Source of the DNA: Bacteroidetes bacterium 37-13
GTDB taxonomy: Bacteria; Bacteroidota; Bacteroidia; Chitinophagales; LD1
Length of the DNA stretch: 64,000 nucleotides
Reading direction: 5' to 3'
Assembly (NCBI GenBank): GCA_001897535.1
Contig: MKTC01000025.1
Span: 1-64,000 of the forward strand
Positions within the stretch are counted from its first letter, which is position 1, and each line of letters starts with the position of its first letter. Positions 49,732-59,622 of the stretch are shown here, piece after piece. A program made the position numbers and the translations under genes. Below the pieces are notes generated by a model, which was not told the origin of the DNA, did not search any database, and was given only the letters and a program-made list of their open reading frames with translations.

Positions 49732-49831
49732 ATAGCTTATACCATTCATTGTATAAAATGTTACGAATTGAATAAAAAATTACATTATATTCAATATTTA
49801 TTTATTTTTGAAACATAAAACATAATTTAGA

Positions 49832-50329
49832 ATGGAAAAACAGCTTCTTGATTACGAAATTGATAATACAGATATTCAGTTATTGAATATTTTACAAACA
49901 AATGCTTTCACACCATTCACCGAAATAGCAAAAGAATTATACGTTTCTCCTGGCACAGTGCACGTGCGCATGAAAAAACTTACCGATGCCGGTATCGCAA
50001 AAGCCCCGCAAATACAAATAGATTTGCCTAAAATGGGTTACGATATCACTGCGTTTATTGGTGTTTACCTCAACAAAAGCGATATTTACGAAAGCGTTGT
50101 AAAAGCATTGAAAAAAATTCCGGAAATAGTAAGTTGCCACTACACAACAGGAAACTATAGTTTGTTTTTAAAAATTCACTGCCGCGACACGCAACATTTA
50201 AGAACCGTTTTACACGAAAAAATCCAAAAAATTGAAGGAATAAACAGAACCGAAACTTTAATTTCTTTAGAAGAAAGTTTTGTTCGTAACTTAGAACTTC
50301 CGTTAAAGAAAACACAACACAAAAAGTAA
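49832..50329 (+). CDS. Lrp/AsnC-family transcriptional regulator
   Basis: DIQLLNILQTNAFTPFTEIAKELYVSPGTVHVRMKKLTDAGI HTH plus RAM-like domain. Confidence 0.92.
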   Translation: MEKQLLDYEIDNTDIQLLNILQTNAFTPFTEIAKELYVSPGTVHVRMKKLTDAGIAKAPQIQIDLPKMGYDITAFIGVYLNKSDIYESVVKALKKIPEIVSCHYTTGNYSLFLKIHCRDTQHLRTVLHEKIQKIEGINRTETLISLEESFVRNLELPLKKTQHKK

Positions 50330-50354
50330 TTGTTCAATTAAATCCCAACACAAA

Positions 50355-51353
50355 ATGAGAGCCATAATTTTAAAAGATAAACTGCAAGCACTTGAAGAAG
50401 TAGAGTTTGAAAAACCAAAGCCTACTGCCGATGAAGTTTTAGTAAAACTATATGCCGCAGCCTTTAACCACCGCGATCTTTGGATACAGAAAGGGCAATA
50501 TGCGGGGCTAAAATTTCCAATTATTTTAGGCAGCGATGGCTGCGGAAATATTGAAGCCGTTGGCAGCAATATTCCCAATCATTTAATCGGGAAAGATGTA
50601 ATTATCAATCCTTCTATTGCTTGGGGAAATAATGAAAAAGCACAATCAAAAACATACAAAATTTTAGGCTTACCGGATAACGGAACTTTTGCAGAATACG
50701 TTACCGTTCCTGCCACAAATATTCACGAAAAACCTGCACATCTTTCTTATGAAGAAGCCGCTGCACTTCCGCTGGGAGGACTCACTGCTTTTCGCGCGCT
50801 TTTTAGCAGAGCAAAGTGCCAAGCAGAAGATAAGGTACTTGTTACCGGAGCTGGCGGTGGTGTTGCGCTTTTTGCCATTCAGTTTGCACTTGCAGCAGGC
50901 GCACAAGTTTATGTAACTTCCGGCAGTCAAGAAAAAATTTCTAAAGCAATAGAACTTGGTGTAAAAGGTGGAGAAAACTACAAAAACGAAGATTGGTATA
51001 AAAACTTAAAAATAGCAGCAACAGGTTTTGATGTGATTGTGGATAGCGCAGCAGGTGAAGGTTTCGAGAAGTTGGTTGATTTGGCAAATCCGGGAGCAAC
51101 TATTGTTTTTTATGGCGGCACCACAGGAAATATCAACAACTTAAATCCTCAAAAAATCTTTTGGAAACAACTAAATATTTTAGGTTCTACAATGGGCAGC
51201 AACAGCGATTTCAACAGTATGTTACAGTTCGTTTCAAAACACAAAATAAAGCCTGTAATTGATAAAGTTTTTTCATTAGAAAGAGCGCAGCAAGGCTTAG
51301 AGCGAATGGCGCAAAAAGAGCAATTCGGAAAAATCGTTTTAAAGATTGCCTAA
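50355..51353 (+). CDS. Zinc-binding dehydrogenase / quinone oxidoreductase-like MDR protein
   Basis: AAFNHRDLWIQKGQYAGLKFPIILGSDGCG, VLVTGAGGGVALFAIQFALAAGAQVYVTSGS. Confidence 0.93.
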   Translation: MRAIILKDKLQALEEVEFEKPKPTADEVLVKLYAAAFNHRDLWIQKGQYAGLKFPIILGSDGCGNIEAVGSNIPNHLIGKDVIINPSIAWGNNEKAQSKTYKILGLPDNGTFAEYVTVPATNIHEKPAHLSYEEAAALPLGGLTAFRALFSRAKCQAEDKVLVTGAGGGVALFAIQFALAAGAQVYVTSGSQEKISKAIELGVKGGENYKNEDWYKNLKIAATGFDVIVDSAAGEGFEKLVDLANPGATIVFYGGTTGNINNLNPQKIFWKQLNILGSTMGSNSDFNSMLQFVSKHKIKPVIDKVFSLERAQQGLERMAQKEQFGKIVLKIA

Positions 51354-51362
51354 GAAACTTTT

Positions 51363-52364
51363 TTAGCTATTTGACAAATCAATTTCTGTGTTGTCGCCAA
51401 TATTCAAACTCTGTGTAAAGCCTTTTATAGAAGCATCAGAGCCAATGAGAGAACTGCGCAGCGTTACGTTTTCAAGCTTAGTATAATTACCTACAATAGA
51501 ATTTTGAATTATTGAAGATTGAACAACTGTTTGCTCGCCAATAGTAACATTGGGTCCAATAATGGAAGAAGAAATTGTTGCACCTTCGCCAATGCTCACT
51601 GGAGGAATAATAATAGAGTTTTCGCAACTGCCTTTGTGTACCGCTAAATCACCAAATTTGCGCAACAAAATGGCGTTTGTTTCAAGCAAAATTTCTTTTT
51701 TACCCAAATCGAACCATTGCGTAACTTTATAGCTATTAAATTTCACTCCTTCTTCTATCATTCGCTGTAGCGCATCAGTTAAGTGAAATTCATTTCCGGA
51801 GCGCTTTCTTCCAGCAATATTTTGCTCTAAGGATTCAAATAAATGTTGGGTTTCAAAAATAAAATACAAACCTACTAAAGCCATATTCGACTTCGGTATA
51901 GTTGGTTTTTCTATCACGCTGCGAATGGTTTCATCAGCATTTAATTCCGCTACGCCAAACAAGCGCGGGTCTTCTACTTTCTTAATACACAAAGTAGAAA
52001 CTTCACCATGAAAAAGTTCGCTCACATCAGCATCTGTAATCGTATCGCCCAATTGAATCACCAAAGGTTCGTTTAAGTTGATGGCACTTTTAGCACAATA
52101 AATTGCATGCCCCATTCCTTCGGGCGTTTCTTGCATCACAAAATGCGCTTCTATTTCAGGAAAATTCTGCTCAACAAATTCCCTTATTTTATCGCCTAAA
52201 TAGCCAATTACAAACACAAAACGTGTAACGCCATTTTCTTTTAAATTCTCTATAATAAAAGAAAGAATAGGCTTGCCTGCAACAGAAATAAGCACTTTGG
52301 GTTGCGTATAAGTAAGTGGTCTAAGATGTGTTCCAGCACCCGCTACGGGAATTATTGCTTGCAT
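51363..52364 (-). CDS. Sugar-nucleotidyltransferase (glucose-1-phosphate thymidylyltransferase-like)
   Basis: MQAIIPVAGAGTHLRPLTYTQPKVLISVAGKPIL; C-terminal left-handed beta-helix repeats. Confidence 0.92.
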   Translation of the reverse strand: MQAIIPVAGAGTHLRPLTYTQPKVLISVAGKPILSFIIENLKENGVTRFVFVIGYLGDKIREFVEQNFPEIEAHFVMQETPEGMGHAIYCAKSAINLNEPLVIQLGDTITDADVSELFHGEVSTLCIKKVEDPRLFGVAELNADETIRSVIEKPTIPKSNMALVGLYFIFETQHLFESLEQNIAGRKRSGNEFHLTDALQRMIEEGVKFNSYKVTQWFDLGKKEILLETNAILLRKFGDLAVHKGSCENSIIIPPVSIGEGATISSSIIGPNVTIGEQTVVQSSIIQNSIVGNYTKLENVTLRSSLIGSDASIKGFTQSLNIGDNTEIDLSNS

Positions 52365-52368
52365 ATTG

Positions 52369-52376
52369 CGAATATA
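52369..52376 (-). promoter_or_regulatory. -7 element TATATTCG
   Basis: 4 nt before ATG 52364 on minus strand. Confidence 0.5.
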
Positions 52377-52614
52377 GCAGGAAGTAAATTGTATAGCTTA
52401 CAAAAAATTAAAATCCTATACTTAATTGTACTTTTAAGTTGTAACAACATTAAAGCTCACTTTAATTTTCTAAAAAAAATACAAGTTTACCCCTTGCGCT
52501 TTGTTTAATGTGGTGTTATATTTACAAGAAATGAGGCTTCCCCTGCTTTAAACATAAGTCTGAAAGTGTTTAAAACAATAAGAGAACCTCAGGTCTGAAA
52601 CTAAACTGAACAAG

Positions 52615-55600
52615 ATGAAAACATTATTAACCTTATGTGCTGCTTTGAGCTGCATTACAACCTACTCGCAAATTGCGGTTACAGGTTCTAATGATGCCAC
52701 AGCATTAGCCCAATCTTTAGCCGGAAATGGCGTTAGTATTTCTAATGCAACCATTACTGCTGCCAATAATTCATCAGGCTCTTTCTTTGCCAATAACAAT
52801 ACCGATTTAGGTATTCAAAATGGCGTTGTGCTTAGCACAGGTAGAATTTCAGACATTTCAAAAGGAGCAGATGCAGGACTTTCAAAAACAGGAGCAACTT
52901 ATAATAATAAAGCAGCAGGCGATGCACAACTTCAAGCAATTGTTGGGGTTCCAACTTACAATGCTTCTGCACTTACTTTCGATGTGGTGCCAACTGGCGA
53001 CCAAATCACATTCCGCTACGTATTTATGTCTGAGGAATATCCAGATTATGTTTGTGCAAACTATAATGATATTTTTGCATTTTTTGTGAATGGACCGCGC
53101 CCTTCACAGTTAGGTGGAGGAAACTATGTAAATAAAAATGTTGCCATTGTTCCAGACACAAATTTACAGGTTGGGATAAACACAATCAATTCAGGCGTTT
53201 CCGGTCCATATTCTACATTAGCAGGATGCCAAGGAACTAATACTGCATATTACAGAAGCAATGCAGGAAATGCTTATATTGTGTATAATGGAAGTACTGT
53301 TGTTTTAACTGCAACTATTGATGTAATTCCATGCGCTACTTACAATTTTAAATTGGCGATTGCCGATGTAAACGATGAATTTTACGATTCAGGTGTGTTT
53401 ATTGAAGCGGGTTCTTTTATTTCTAATCGCGCAACATTAAGCACTGTTTATTCGCACGCTGGCTACACAACAGCTTTTGAAGGCTGCTCAAATGCTTCAG
53501 TAAAATTAAACTTTACAGAACCTTTTTCAGGGCATAATGTCATTAAATATCAAATTTCAGGCAGCGCAACAAATGGTATAGATTACCAACATATTGCAGA
53601 TAGCATTATTGTACCAATTGGCGCAATGTCTGCTACAATCAATATTATTCCAATTGCAGATAATTTAAACGAAGGAACTGAAACCGTTACCATTTCTTTA
53701 ATTGATGCTTGCACACAACAATCTTATGCGCAAACAACGGTATCAATCAACGATACACAGAATGTAAGCATTTCTGCAAACAAACTTCAACTATGTGCGA
53801 ATGAAAGTACCACATTGAATGCTTCAGGAACAATGAGTTACAGTTGGTCTCCTGCAACAGGATTAAGCAGCACCAACACAGCACAAACTGTTGCCAATCC
53901 TGCTTCGAGCCAAACTTATATTGTAACCGGCACAACAGGAAATTGTATTTCAACAGCAAATGTTTTAGTTGAAAAAAGCAATATTTCTGTTAGTGGAAAT
54001 GCGGTTTCCGCTTCTTGTGGAAACACTAATGGTTCAACAATAGATTTAACCATTACCAATGGCAAACCAAACTATACTTTCGCTTGGAATGACGGCATAA
54101 CTTCACAAAATAGAAATAACCTTGCAACCGGAAATTACAGCGTTACCGTAACCGATGCTTTGGGTTGTTCAGCAGCTTCAAATTTCACCATAAATTCTAC
54201 CGGAGGAAGTGCTATAAATATTTCATCACAAATTACAGATGCTACTTGCGGAAAAAGCAATGGTGCTATTGCATTGAATACCAGTGGTGGAAGTGGAAAT
54301 CTTTCATACGCATGGAGCAATGGTGCGCAAATTCAAAATTTACAAAATGTAGTTTCCGGAAATTATAGCGTAACTGTAACTGATGGGAACGGCTGCTCTA
54401 AAACTTCAGCTTTTGTAATTGGTGATTCTCAAAACATGCAAGTGAATATTACTAAAACAGATGTAAGTTGCTTTGGCGGAAACAATGGAACTGCAATAGC
54501 TACGGCAAGTGGTAATGGAAACTACACTTACACTTGGTCTAACGCACAAAATGGAACTTCAATAGGTAATTTAACTGCCGGAAATTATACTGTAACTGTG
54601 CAAGATGCTAACCAATGTTCAGCAACTGCAAGTATTACAATTGCACAGCCAACAAGCGCTATTGCGGCATCATTTACCAAAACAGATCTAAGCTGTGGAA
54701 GTACAAATTCAGGCAGTGCAAATATTACTGTATTCGGTGGAACACCAAACTATAATTACACTTGGAATGTGCCAACAGTTTCAGGAAATAGCGCAAGCAA
54801 TTTAGAAGCCGGCAATTATGAAATCACCATTACAGATGCAAAAAACTGTAATGCTTTTGTAACTTTCATTATTAACGATGCTGAGGGTTTAGCTTTAGAC
54901 AGCACTTCAACAGCAGTTTCATGTTTTGGAGGAAACGATGGCACAGCAACTATTGCGGCTATTGGTGGTAATGGTAGCTACACCTACGTTTGGAACAACC
55001 AAAGCACAGTTTCAACCATAAACAATGTAACTGCCGGAAGGTATTTTGTAACTGTAACTGATGCTAATGGCTGCACAGGAGCAGCAAGTGTTTCTGTGAG
55101 CCAAGCTCAAGAATTATCTGTAACTGGAGTGAATACAAATGCAGGATGCAGCGCATTAGGTTCTATAGATATTACAGTAAATGGTGGAAATGGTGGATAC
55201 CAAGCTTTGTGGAATGATAATGCTACACAACAAGATAGAACAAATTTACAAGCAGGAAATTATTCAGTAAAAATTACGGATTCTAAAGGCTGTACTGCTG
55301 CTTATAGCACAACTATAAGCCAAAATCTTTCTTTACAATTAGCTGTACAATCTACTGTGCCTTCTTGTTTTGGAGTGAATGATGCTACTGCTTCTGTAGC
55401 TGTTACCGGTGGAGATGGTAACTATTCTTTTATTTGGTCAAATAACGTTTCTGTGTCTTCTTCTGCTTCTAATTTATCAGCAGGTTTATATACTATTACG
55501 GTAACCGATGGAAAAGGTTGCAGTTCTGTTGAAAATTTTTCAATTGCTCAACCTGCTTCATTTTTAGTAACTGCAACTCCAACTCCAAACACTTGTTTTG

Positions 55601-56586
55601 GCATTGCTGACGGAGCTGCGTTGATTGTTGCCAACGGTGGTGTTGCTCCTTTTCAGTATTCAGTTGAGTTAGTAAATAGTTCATCTCCTATCAATCGTGT
55701 TACAGGTGAGTTTACGGAACTTTCAGCAGGAAGTTACATAGTAAATGTTAAAGATGCTAATGGTTGTTCTGCTCAATCAAACTTCCAAATTAAAGCTGCA
55801 AGAGAAGATGAATTATCTTTTGAAACTAAAGCTACATCTTGCTTCACAGCTTCTACACACGATGGCAGTTTCCAAGCAATTGTACTTTCAAACGAAAATG
55901 CGCCTTACCAGTTTTCAATTAACAATGAAACTTTTTCTAACCATACTTCTTTTGAAGGCATGGCTGCCGGAACTTACTTCGTAAGCAGTAAAAACAAAAA
56001 TGGTTGCGTAGTTAACCACCAAATTACTGTTGAAGCTGCTAAAGAGTTTTCAGTAGAATTACCAACTGATACTATTCGTGCTGAAATGGGACAATCAACA
56101 GAACTTTCAGTTACTACCGACTTAAACAATGCGGTAATTGAATGGAACGCAGCAATTCAACCAAGTTATTTAGATTTTGCAAATGGTAACGAAACTCCGG
56201 TTAGCACTACTCCTTTTACAAATGAATACGAAGTAAAAGTTTACGATGCGAACAATAAAAGTTGCTTTAAAACTGCAAACATTGTAATTGCTGTTGCAAA
56301 CGAAATGGTAATGCCAAATGCTTTCACACCAAATGGCGACAATGTAAATGATAGAATTTATCCAATATTCAACAATGCAAATGTTCGTGTTACAGATTTT
56401 AGAATTTACAATAGCTGGGGACAAATGGTAAGCAACGATGTTGAGCAAGGTTGGGACGGTAACTTTAATGGTTCAGAACAACCAAACGGAACTTTCACTT
56501 ACTTTATTTCTTACGAAAGAACAAACACACAAACCGGAAAATCTGAAACAATTAGAAAAGACGGCACTTTAACTTTAGTGCGTTAA
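52615..56586 (+). CDS. Large adhesin: choice-of-anchor L-like domain, Calx-beta-like segment, SprB repeats, T9SS type B C-terminal domain
   Basis: N-term NATALAQSLAGNGVSISNATITAA...GVVLSTG...FRYVFMSEEYPDYVCANYNDIFAFFVNGP; nine SprB-type repeats; C-term MPNAFTPNGDNVNDRIYP...FRIYNSWGQMV. Confidence 0.92.
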   Translation: MKTLLTLCAALSCITTYSQIAVTGSNDATALAQSLAGNGVSISNATITAANNSSGSFFANNNTDLGIQNGVVLSTGRISDISKGADAGLSKTGATYNNKAAGDAQLQAIVGVPTYNASALTFDVVPTGDQITFRYVFMSEEYPDYVCANYNDIFAFFVNGPRPSQLGGGNYVNKNVAIVPDTNLQVGINTINSGVSGPYSTLAGCQGTNTAYYRSNAGNAYIVYNGSTVVLTATIDVIPCATYNFKLAIADVNDEFYDSGVFIEAGSFISNRATLSTVYSHAGYTTAFEGCSNASVKLNFTEPFSGHNVIKYQISGSATNGIDYQHIADSIIVPIGAMSATINIIPIADNLNEGTETVTISLIDACTQQSYAQTTVSINDTQNVSISANKLQLCANESTTLNASGTMSYSWSPATGLSSTNTAQTVANPASSQTYIVTGTTGNCISTANVLVEKSNISVSGNAVSASCGNTNGSTIDLTITNGKPNYTFAWNDGITSQNRNNLATGNYSVTVTDALGCSAASNFTINSTGGSAINISSQITDATCGKSNGAIALNTSGGSGNLSYAWSNGAQIQNLQNVVSGNYSVTVTDGNGCSKTSAFVIGDSQNMQVNITKTDVSCFGGNNGTAIATASGNGNYTYTWSNAQNGTSIGNLTAGNYTVTVQDANQCSATASITIAQPTSAIAASFTKTDLSCGSTNSGSANITVFGGTPNYNYTWNVPTVSGNSASNLEAGNYEITITDAKNCNAFVTFIINDAEGLALDSTSTAVSCFGGNDGTATIAAIGGNGSYTYVWNNQSTVSTINNVTAGRYFVTVTDANGCTGAASVSVSQAQELSVTGVNTNAGCSALGSIDITVNGGNGGYQALWNDNATQQDRTNLQAGNYSVKITDSKGCTAAYSTTISQNLSLQLAVQSTVPSCFGVNDATASVAVTGGDGNYSFIWSNNVSVSSSASNLSAGLYTITVTDGKGCSSVENFSIAQPASFLVTATPTPNTCFGIADGAALIVANGGVAPFQYSVELVNSSSPINRVTGEFTELSAGSYIVNVKDANGCSAQSNFQIKAAREDELSFETKATSCFTASTHDGSFQAIVLSNENAPYQFSINNETFSNHTSFEGMAAGTYFVSSKNKNGCVVNHQITVEAAKEFSVELPTDTIRAEMGQSTELSVTTDLNNAVIEWNAAIQPSYLDFANGNETPVSTTPFTNEYEVKVYDANNKSCFKTANIVIAVANEMVMPNAFTPNGDNVNDRIYPIFNNANVRVTDFRIYNSWGQMVSNDVEQGWDGNFNGSEQPNGTFTYFISYERTNTQTGKSETIRKDGTLTLVR
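53980..56040 (+). repeat. Nine degenerate SprB-type repeats (~75 aa each) encoded in tandem
   Basis: Recurring SC-G-NDGT...Y-W-n...NL-AGNY-VTVTDA-GC pattern. Confidence 0.85.
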
Positions 56587-56638
56587 AAATTTCCCTCCTT
56601 TTCTTTTGCTTATGGTGAGCAAAAGTTTCTATGGATAA

Positions 56639-56669
56639 AAAAGCGGGCTGCATTACACAGTCCGCTTTT
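56639..56669 (+). terminator. Rho-independent terminator
   Basis: AAAAGCGGGCTG-CATTACA-CAGTCCGCTTTT. Confidence 0.75.
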
Positions 56670-56724
56670 GTTTTACAAATAGTTTTTGCTTGTAACTTAT
56701 CAAAGAAATATTTAAAGAACATTA

Positions 56725-57594
56725 TCAATGCCCAATCGGAAACACATTCGATGACTCGCGCAGTGCTGCTTCAAACGCATTTAAGTTGAATTTTTCTCCG
56801 AATTTTTCAGCATGAAAATAATTGATTAAATTTTCGGTCGGCATGTTTCCAATTAGTTCATCTTTTGCCATTGGACAGCCACCATAACCTTTAATTGCAG
56901 TATCAAACCTTCTGCAGCCGTTGTTATATGCAGCGTCAATTTTCACTCGCCAATTATGCGGAGCAGTATGTAGATGCGCGCCAAATTCTAAATCATGGCG
57001 CGAAGGAATAAGCATTGAAAAAAGATATGAAATATTTTCCGGTGTTCCTATGCCGATAGTATCACTTAGCATAAACGTTTTAATACCAAATGCAGAGAGT
57101 TTTTCAACCCATTGTGCTACAATTTCAGGGCTGTAGGGATCATTGTATGGATTTCCAAAACCCATAGAAATATAGATAATTACTTCTTTCTTAGATTTAT
57201 CAGCCAAAGTTTTTATCGTTTCCACGCGTTCTAAAGCTGTATTGATATTGGCATGTGTATTTCTAATTTGAAAAGTTTCGCTCACAGAAAATGGAAAGCC
57301 GAGATATTTTATTTCATCAAAAGCACAGGCATCGTTTGCGCCTCGTTCATTGGCAACTATCGCAATGAGCGAAGCAGAGTTTTCATCTAATTCCAATCCT
57401 TTTAAAACCTTTGCTGTATCAGCCATTTGCGGAATCACATCGTGCGAAACAAAACTTCCAAAGTCTATAGCATAATATCCAACTTTCAATAATTTATTGA
57501 TGTACGCAATTTTATTTTCTGTAGGAATAAATTGCTTTATGCCCTGCATCGCATCTCTGGGGCATTCGGTAAGTTTAATATTCGTTTGTTCCAT
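56725..57594 (-). CDS. Hydroxymethylglutaryl-CoA lyase-like protein
   Basis: LTECPRDAMQGIKQFIPTENKIAYINKLLKVGYYAIDFGSFVS; MLSDTIGIGTPENI; GAHLHTAP; GGCPMAKDELIGNMPTE. Confidence 0.9.
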   Translation of the reverse strand: MEQTNIKLTECPRDAMQGIKQFIPTENKIAYINKLLKVGYYAIDFGSFVSHDVIPQMADTAKVLKGLELDENSASLIAIVANERGANDACAFDEIKYLGFPFSVSETFQIRNTHANINTALERVETIKTLADKSKKEVIIYISMGFGNPYNDPYSPEIVAQWVEKLSAFGIKTFMLSDTIGIGTPENISYLFSMLIPSRHDLEFGAHLHTAPHNWRVKIDAAYNNGCRRFDTAIKGYGGCPMAKDELIGNMPTENLINYFHAEKFGEKFNLNAFEAALRESSNVFPIGH

Positions 57595-57675
57595 TTTTAC
57601 GCCTGCAAAATGAACAACATTTTTTAGCTAACAAAGTACCTTTTTTTTATTTCTTTCGTACACGCTAAAAAACTC

Positions 57676-58596
57676 ATGAATAAACTATCAATAAAATTAA
57701 AGTGGCAGGTGCTTCGCACGCGTTTGTATTTAGAAAAAATTTATTGGAAAAATTTTAGAACTGCTGCGGTACTTTTAATACTTCTAGTTGGTTCTTTGCT
57801 TGCTTGTTACAATTTGTGGGGAGCAGAAAATATTTGGTATGCTTTAGCCGCTGCCAATGGAAACGCTTTGCATTTTTGCGAACTAAATAGAATTGATGCG
57901 TTAATAAAACAACCTTCAAACACATGGAGCAATTTGGCGTATATTCCCGTTGGATTAGCTATTGTATCGCTTGGTTTTGCAGATTTAAGGCAAGGTATGG
58001 AACGCAGAAAATGCGAGAATTTTTTAGTTCGCTATCCTATTTTTTCTATCATATTTGGATTTAGCACTTTGTATGTTGGCTTAGGCAGTTTTTTGTATCA
58101 TGCTTCACTTACTTCCTATTTTCAAAAGCACGACCAAATGGGAATGTATGCTTTGGTTTTAACCATATTAGCATTTAGTGTTTATCGTATTTTCCCAACC
58201 ATAAAACTTTTTGGAAAGTGGAGAAGCTTCCATTCAATTGGTTTGGTTTTAGCCGGAATTTTCTTTGTATATATTTTTGCAGAATGGAGTAAAATAAATA
58301 TCAATACGCTATTTCCAATTTTGATTATTTCTGTTTTTGCTTTGCACATTTACTACGAAATATTCATTAAAAAATCAGTGGCGTTTTCAAAATATATGCT
58401 TGGCGGTTTTGCTTGTTTGGCAATGGGCTATATTATTTGGATGCTCGACCGTTCGCATGTTGTTTGTTCACCTGAAAGTTGGTTTCAAGGTCATGCAGTT
58501 TGGCATATTCTAACCGCAGCAAGTGCTTTATTAGTTTATATGTATTACAGAACCGATACTGCTCCTGTACCTGAAAAGCTAAACAATAAAGTGTGA
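57676..58596 (+). CDS. Ceramidase-like (CREST-type) multi-TM protein
   Basis: HFCELNRIDALIKQPSNTWSNLAYIPVGL, YVGLGSFLYHASLTSYFQKHDQMGMY, FQGHAVWHILTA: Ser/His/Asp/His-His arrangement. Confidence 0.75.
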   Translation: MNKLSIKLKWQVLRTRLYLEKIYWKNFRTAAVLLILLVGSLLACYNLWGAENIWYALAAANGNALHFCELNRIDALIKQPSNTWSNLAYIPVGLAIVSLGFADLRQGMERRKCENFLVRYPIFSIIFGFSTLYVGLGSFLYHASLTSYFQKHDQMGMYALVLTILAFSVYRIFPTIKLFGKWRSFHSIGLVLAGIFFVYIFAEWSKININTLFPILIISVFALHIYYEIFIKKSVAFSKYMLGGFACLAMGYIIWMLDRSHVVCSPESWFQGHAVWHILTAASALLVYMYYRTDTAPVPEKLNNKV

Positions 58597-59504
58597 TAAC
58601 GCTTATTGAAGTTCCTCAACATTTTTCACCTTTTTTTTACGCGGCTTTAGAAGAATGGCTTGTAAGAAATTGCGATTGTTTCAATACTGATTATTTATTG
58701 CTTTATGTAAATAAAGATTGTGCCGTAGTTGGTAAAAACCAATGTATTTACAAAGAACTAAACTTCAATTATTGGTTTAATGAATCAGCAAAAGTAGTGC
58801 GAAGAGTGAGTGGTGGTGGCACTGTTTTTCACGATAGTGGAAATCTGAACTTTGCCTTTATTTCTAAGTTTGAGGAATGGAAAGTGAATAACTATAAACA
58901 CTTTAACGAGCCCATTCGGCAACACTTAAACTTGCTGCAAATACCTGCTCAATTTAATGCCCGGAACGATATGGTTGCCAATGGCAAAAAAATATCCGGC
59001 AATGCACAATTTACCGATAGGAAAAATATTATTAGCCACGGAACACTTTTAGTAAATTCTGATTTAGCCAAAATGAGTGCGGCATTAAAACATAATTCTT
59101 ATCAAGTAGAAACTAAAGCCGTAAGCTCTGTGAGAAGTGAAGTGGCAAATATTTCTTCATTCAATAATGCGCTAACTAATGTTGAAGATATTAGAAATGA
59201 GTTAGCAGAAAAGCTTTGCATAAGTTCTTACAGTTTAAACCATACAGAAATTGAAGAGATAACACAACTTCAAAAAGAGAAATATGAGACTTTGGAATGG
59301 CGTTTCGGGCGCTCTCCGGATTGCGAAATACAAACACACACTTTCTCAATTTCAATCGCTGCCGGTATTGTTTCACAAGTTAAATATGAATCTCCGGAAT
59401 TTACATTTTTAGAGAAAATAGTTGGCATTCCTTTTTTTAAAGATGAGCTTTTAAAAAACATTTCAAGTTCTGAACTTGAAAAAATGTTAGAACATTTACG
59501 ATAA
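58593..59504 (+). CDS. lplA: Lipoate-protein ligase
   Basis: VVGKNQCIYKELN, VVRRVSGGGTVFHDSGNLNFAFI, NDMVANGKKISGNAQF. Confidence 0.94.
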   Translation: MITLIEVPQHFSPFFYAALEEWLVRNCDCFNTDYLLLYVNKDCAVVGKNQCIYKELNFNYWFNESAKVVRRVSGGGTVFHDSGNLNFAFISKFEEWKVNNYKHFNEPIRQHLNLLQIPAQFNARNDMVANGKKISGNAQFTDRKNIISHGTLLVNSDLAKMSAALKHNSYQVETKAVSSVRSEVANISSFNNALTNVEDIRNELAEKLCISSYSLNHTEIEEITQLQKEKYETLEWRFGRSPDCEIQTHTFSISIAAGIVSQVKYESPEFTFLEKIVGIPFFKDELLKNISSSELEKMLEHLR

Positions 59505-59622
59505 CTATTGCTGCTATTAGTAAGTTATTGTGCTTTAACGTCCACTTCTTATACTGAAAAAAATTATTTGACATTATTACGAAATAATACTTTTGACTCA
59601 AAATTAGCCAAACACATATTGC

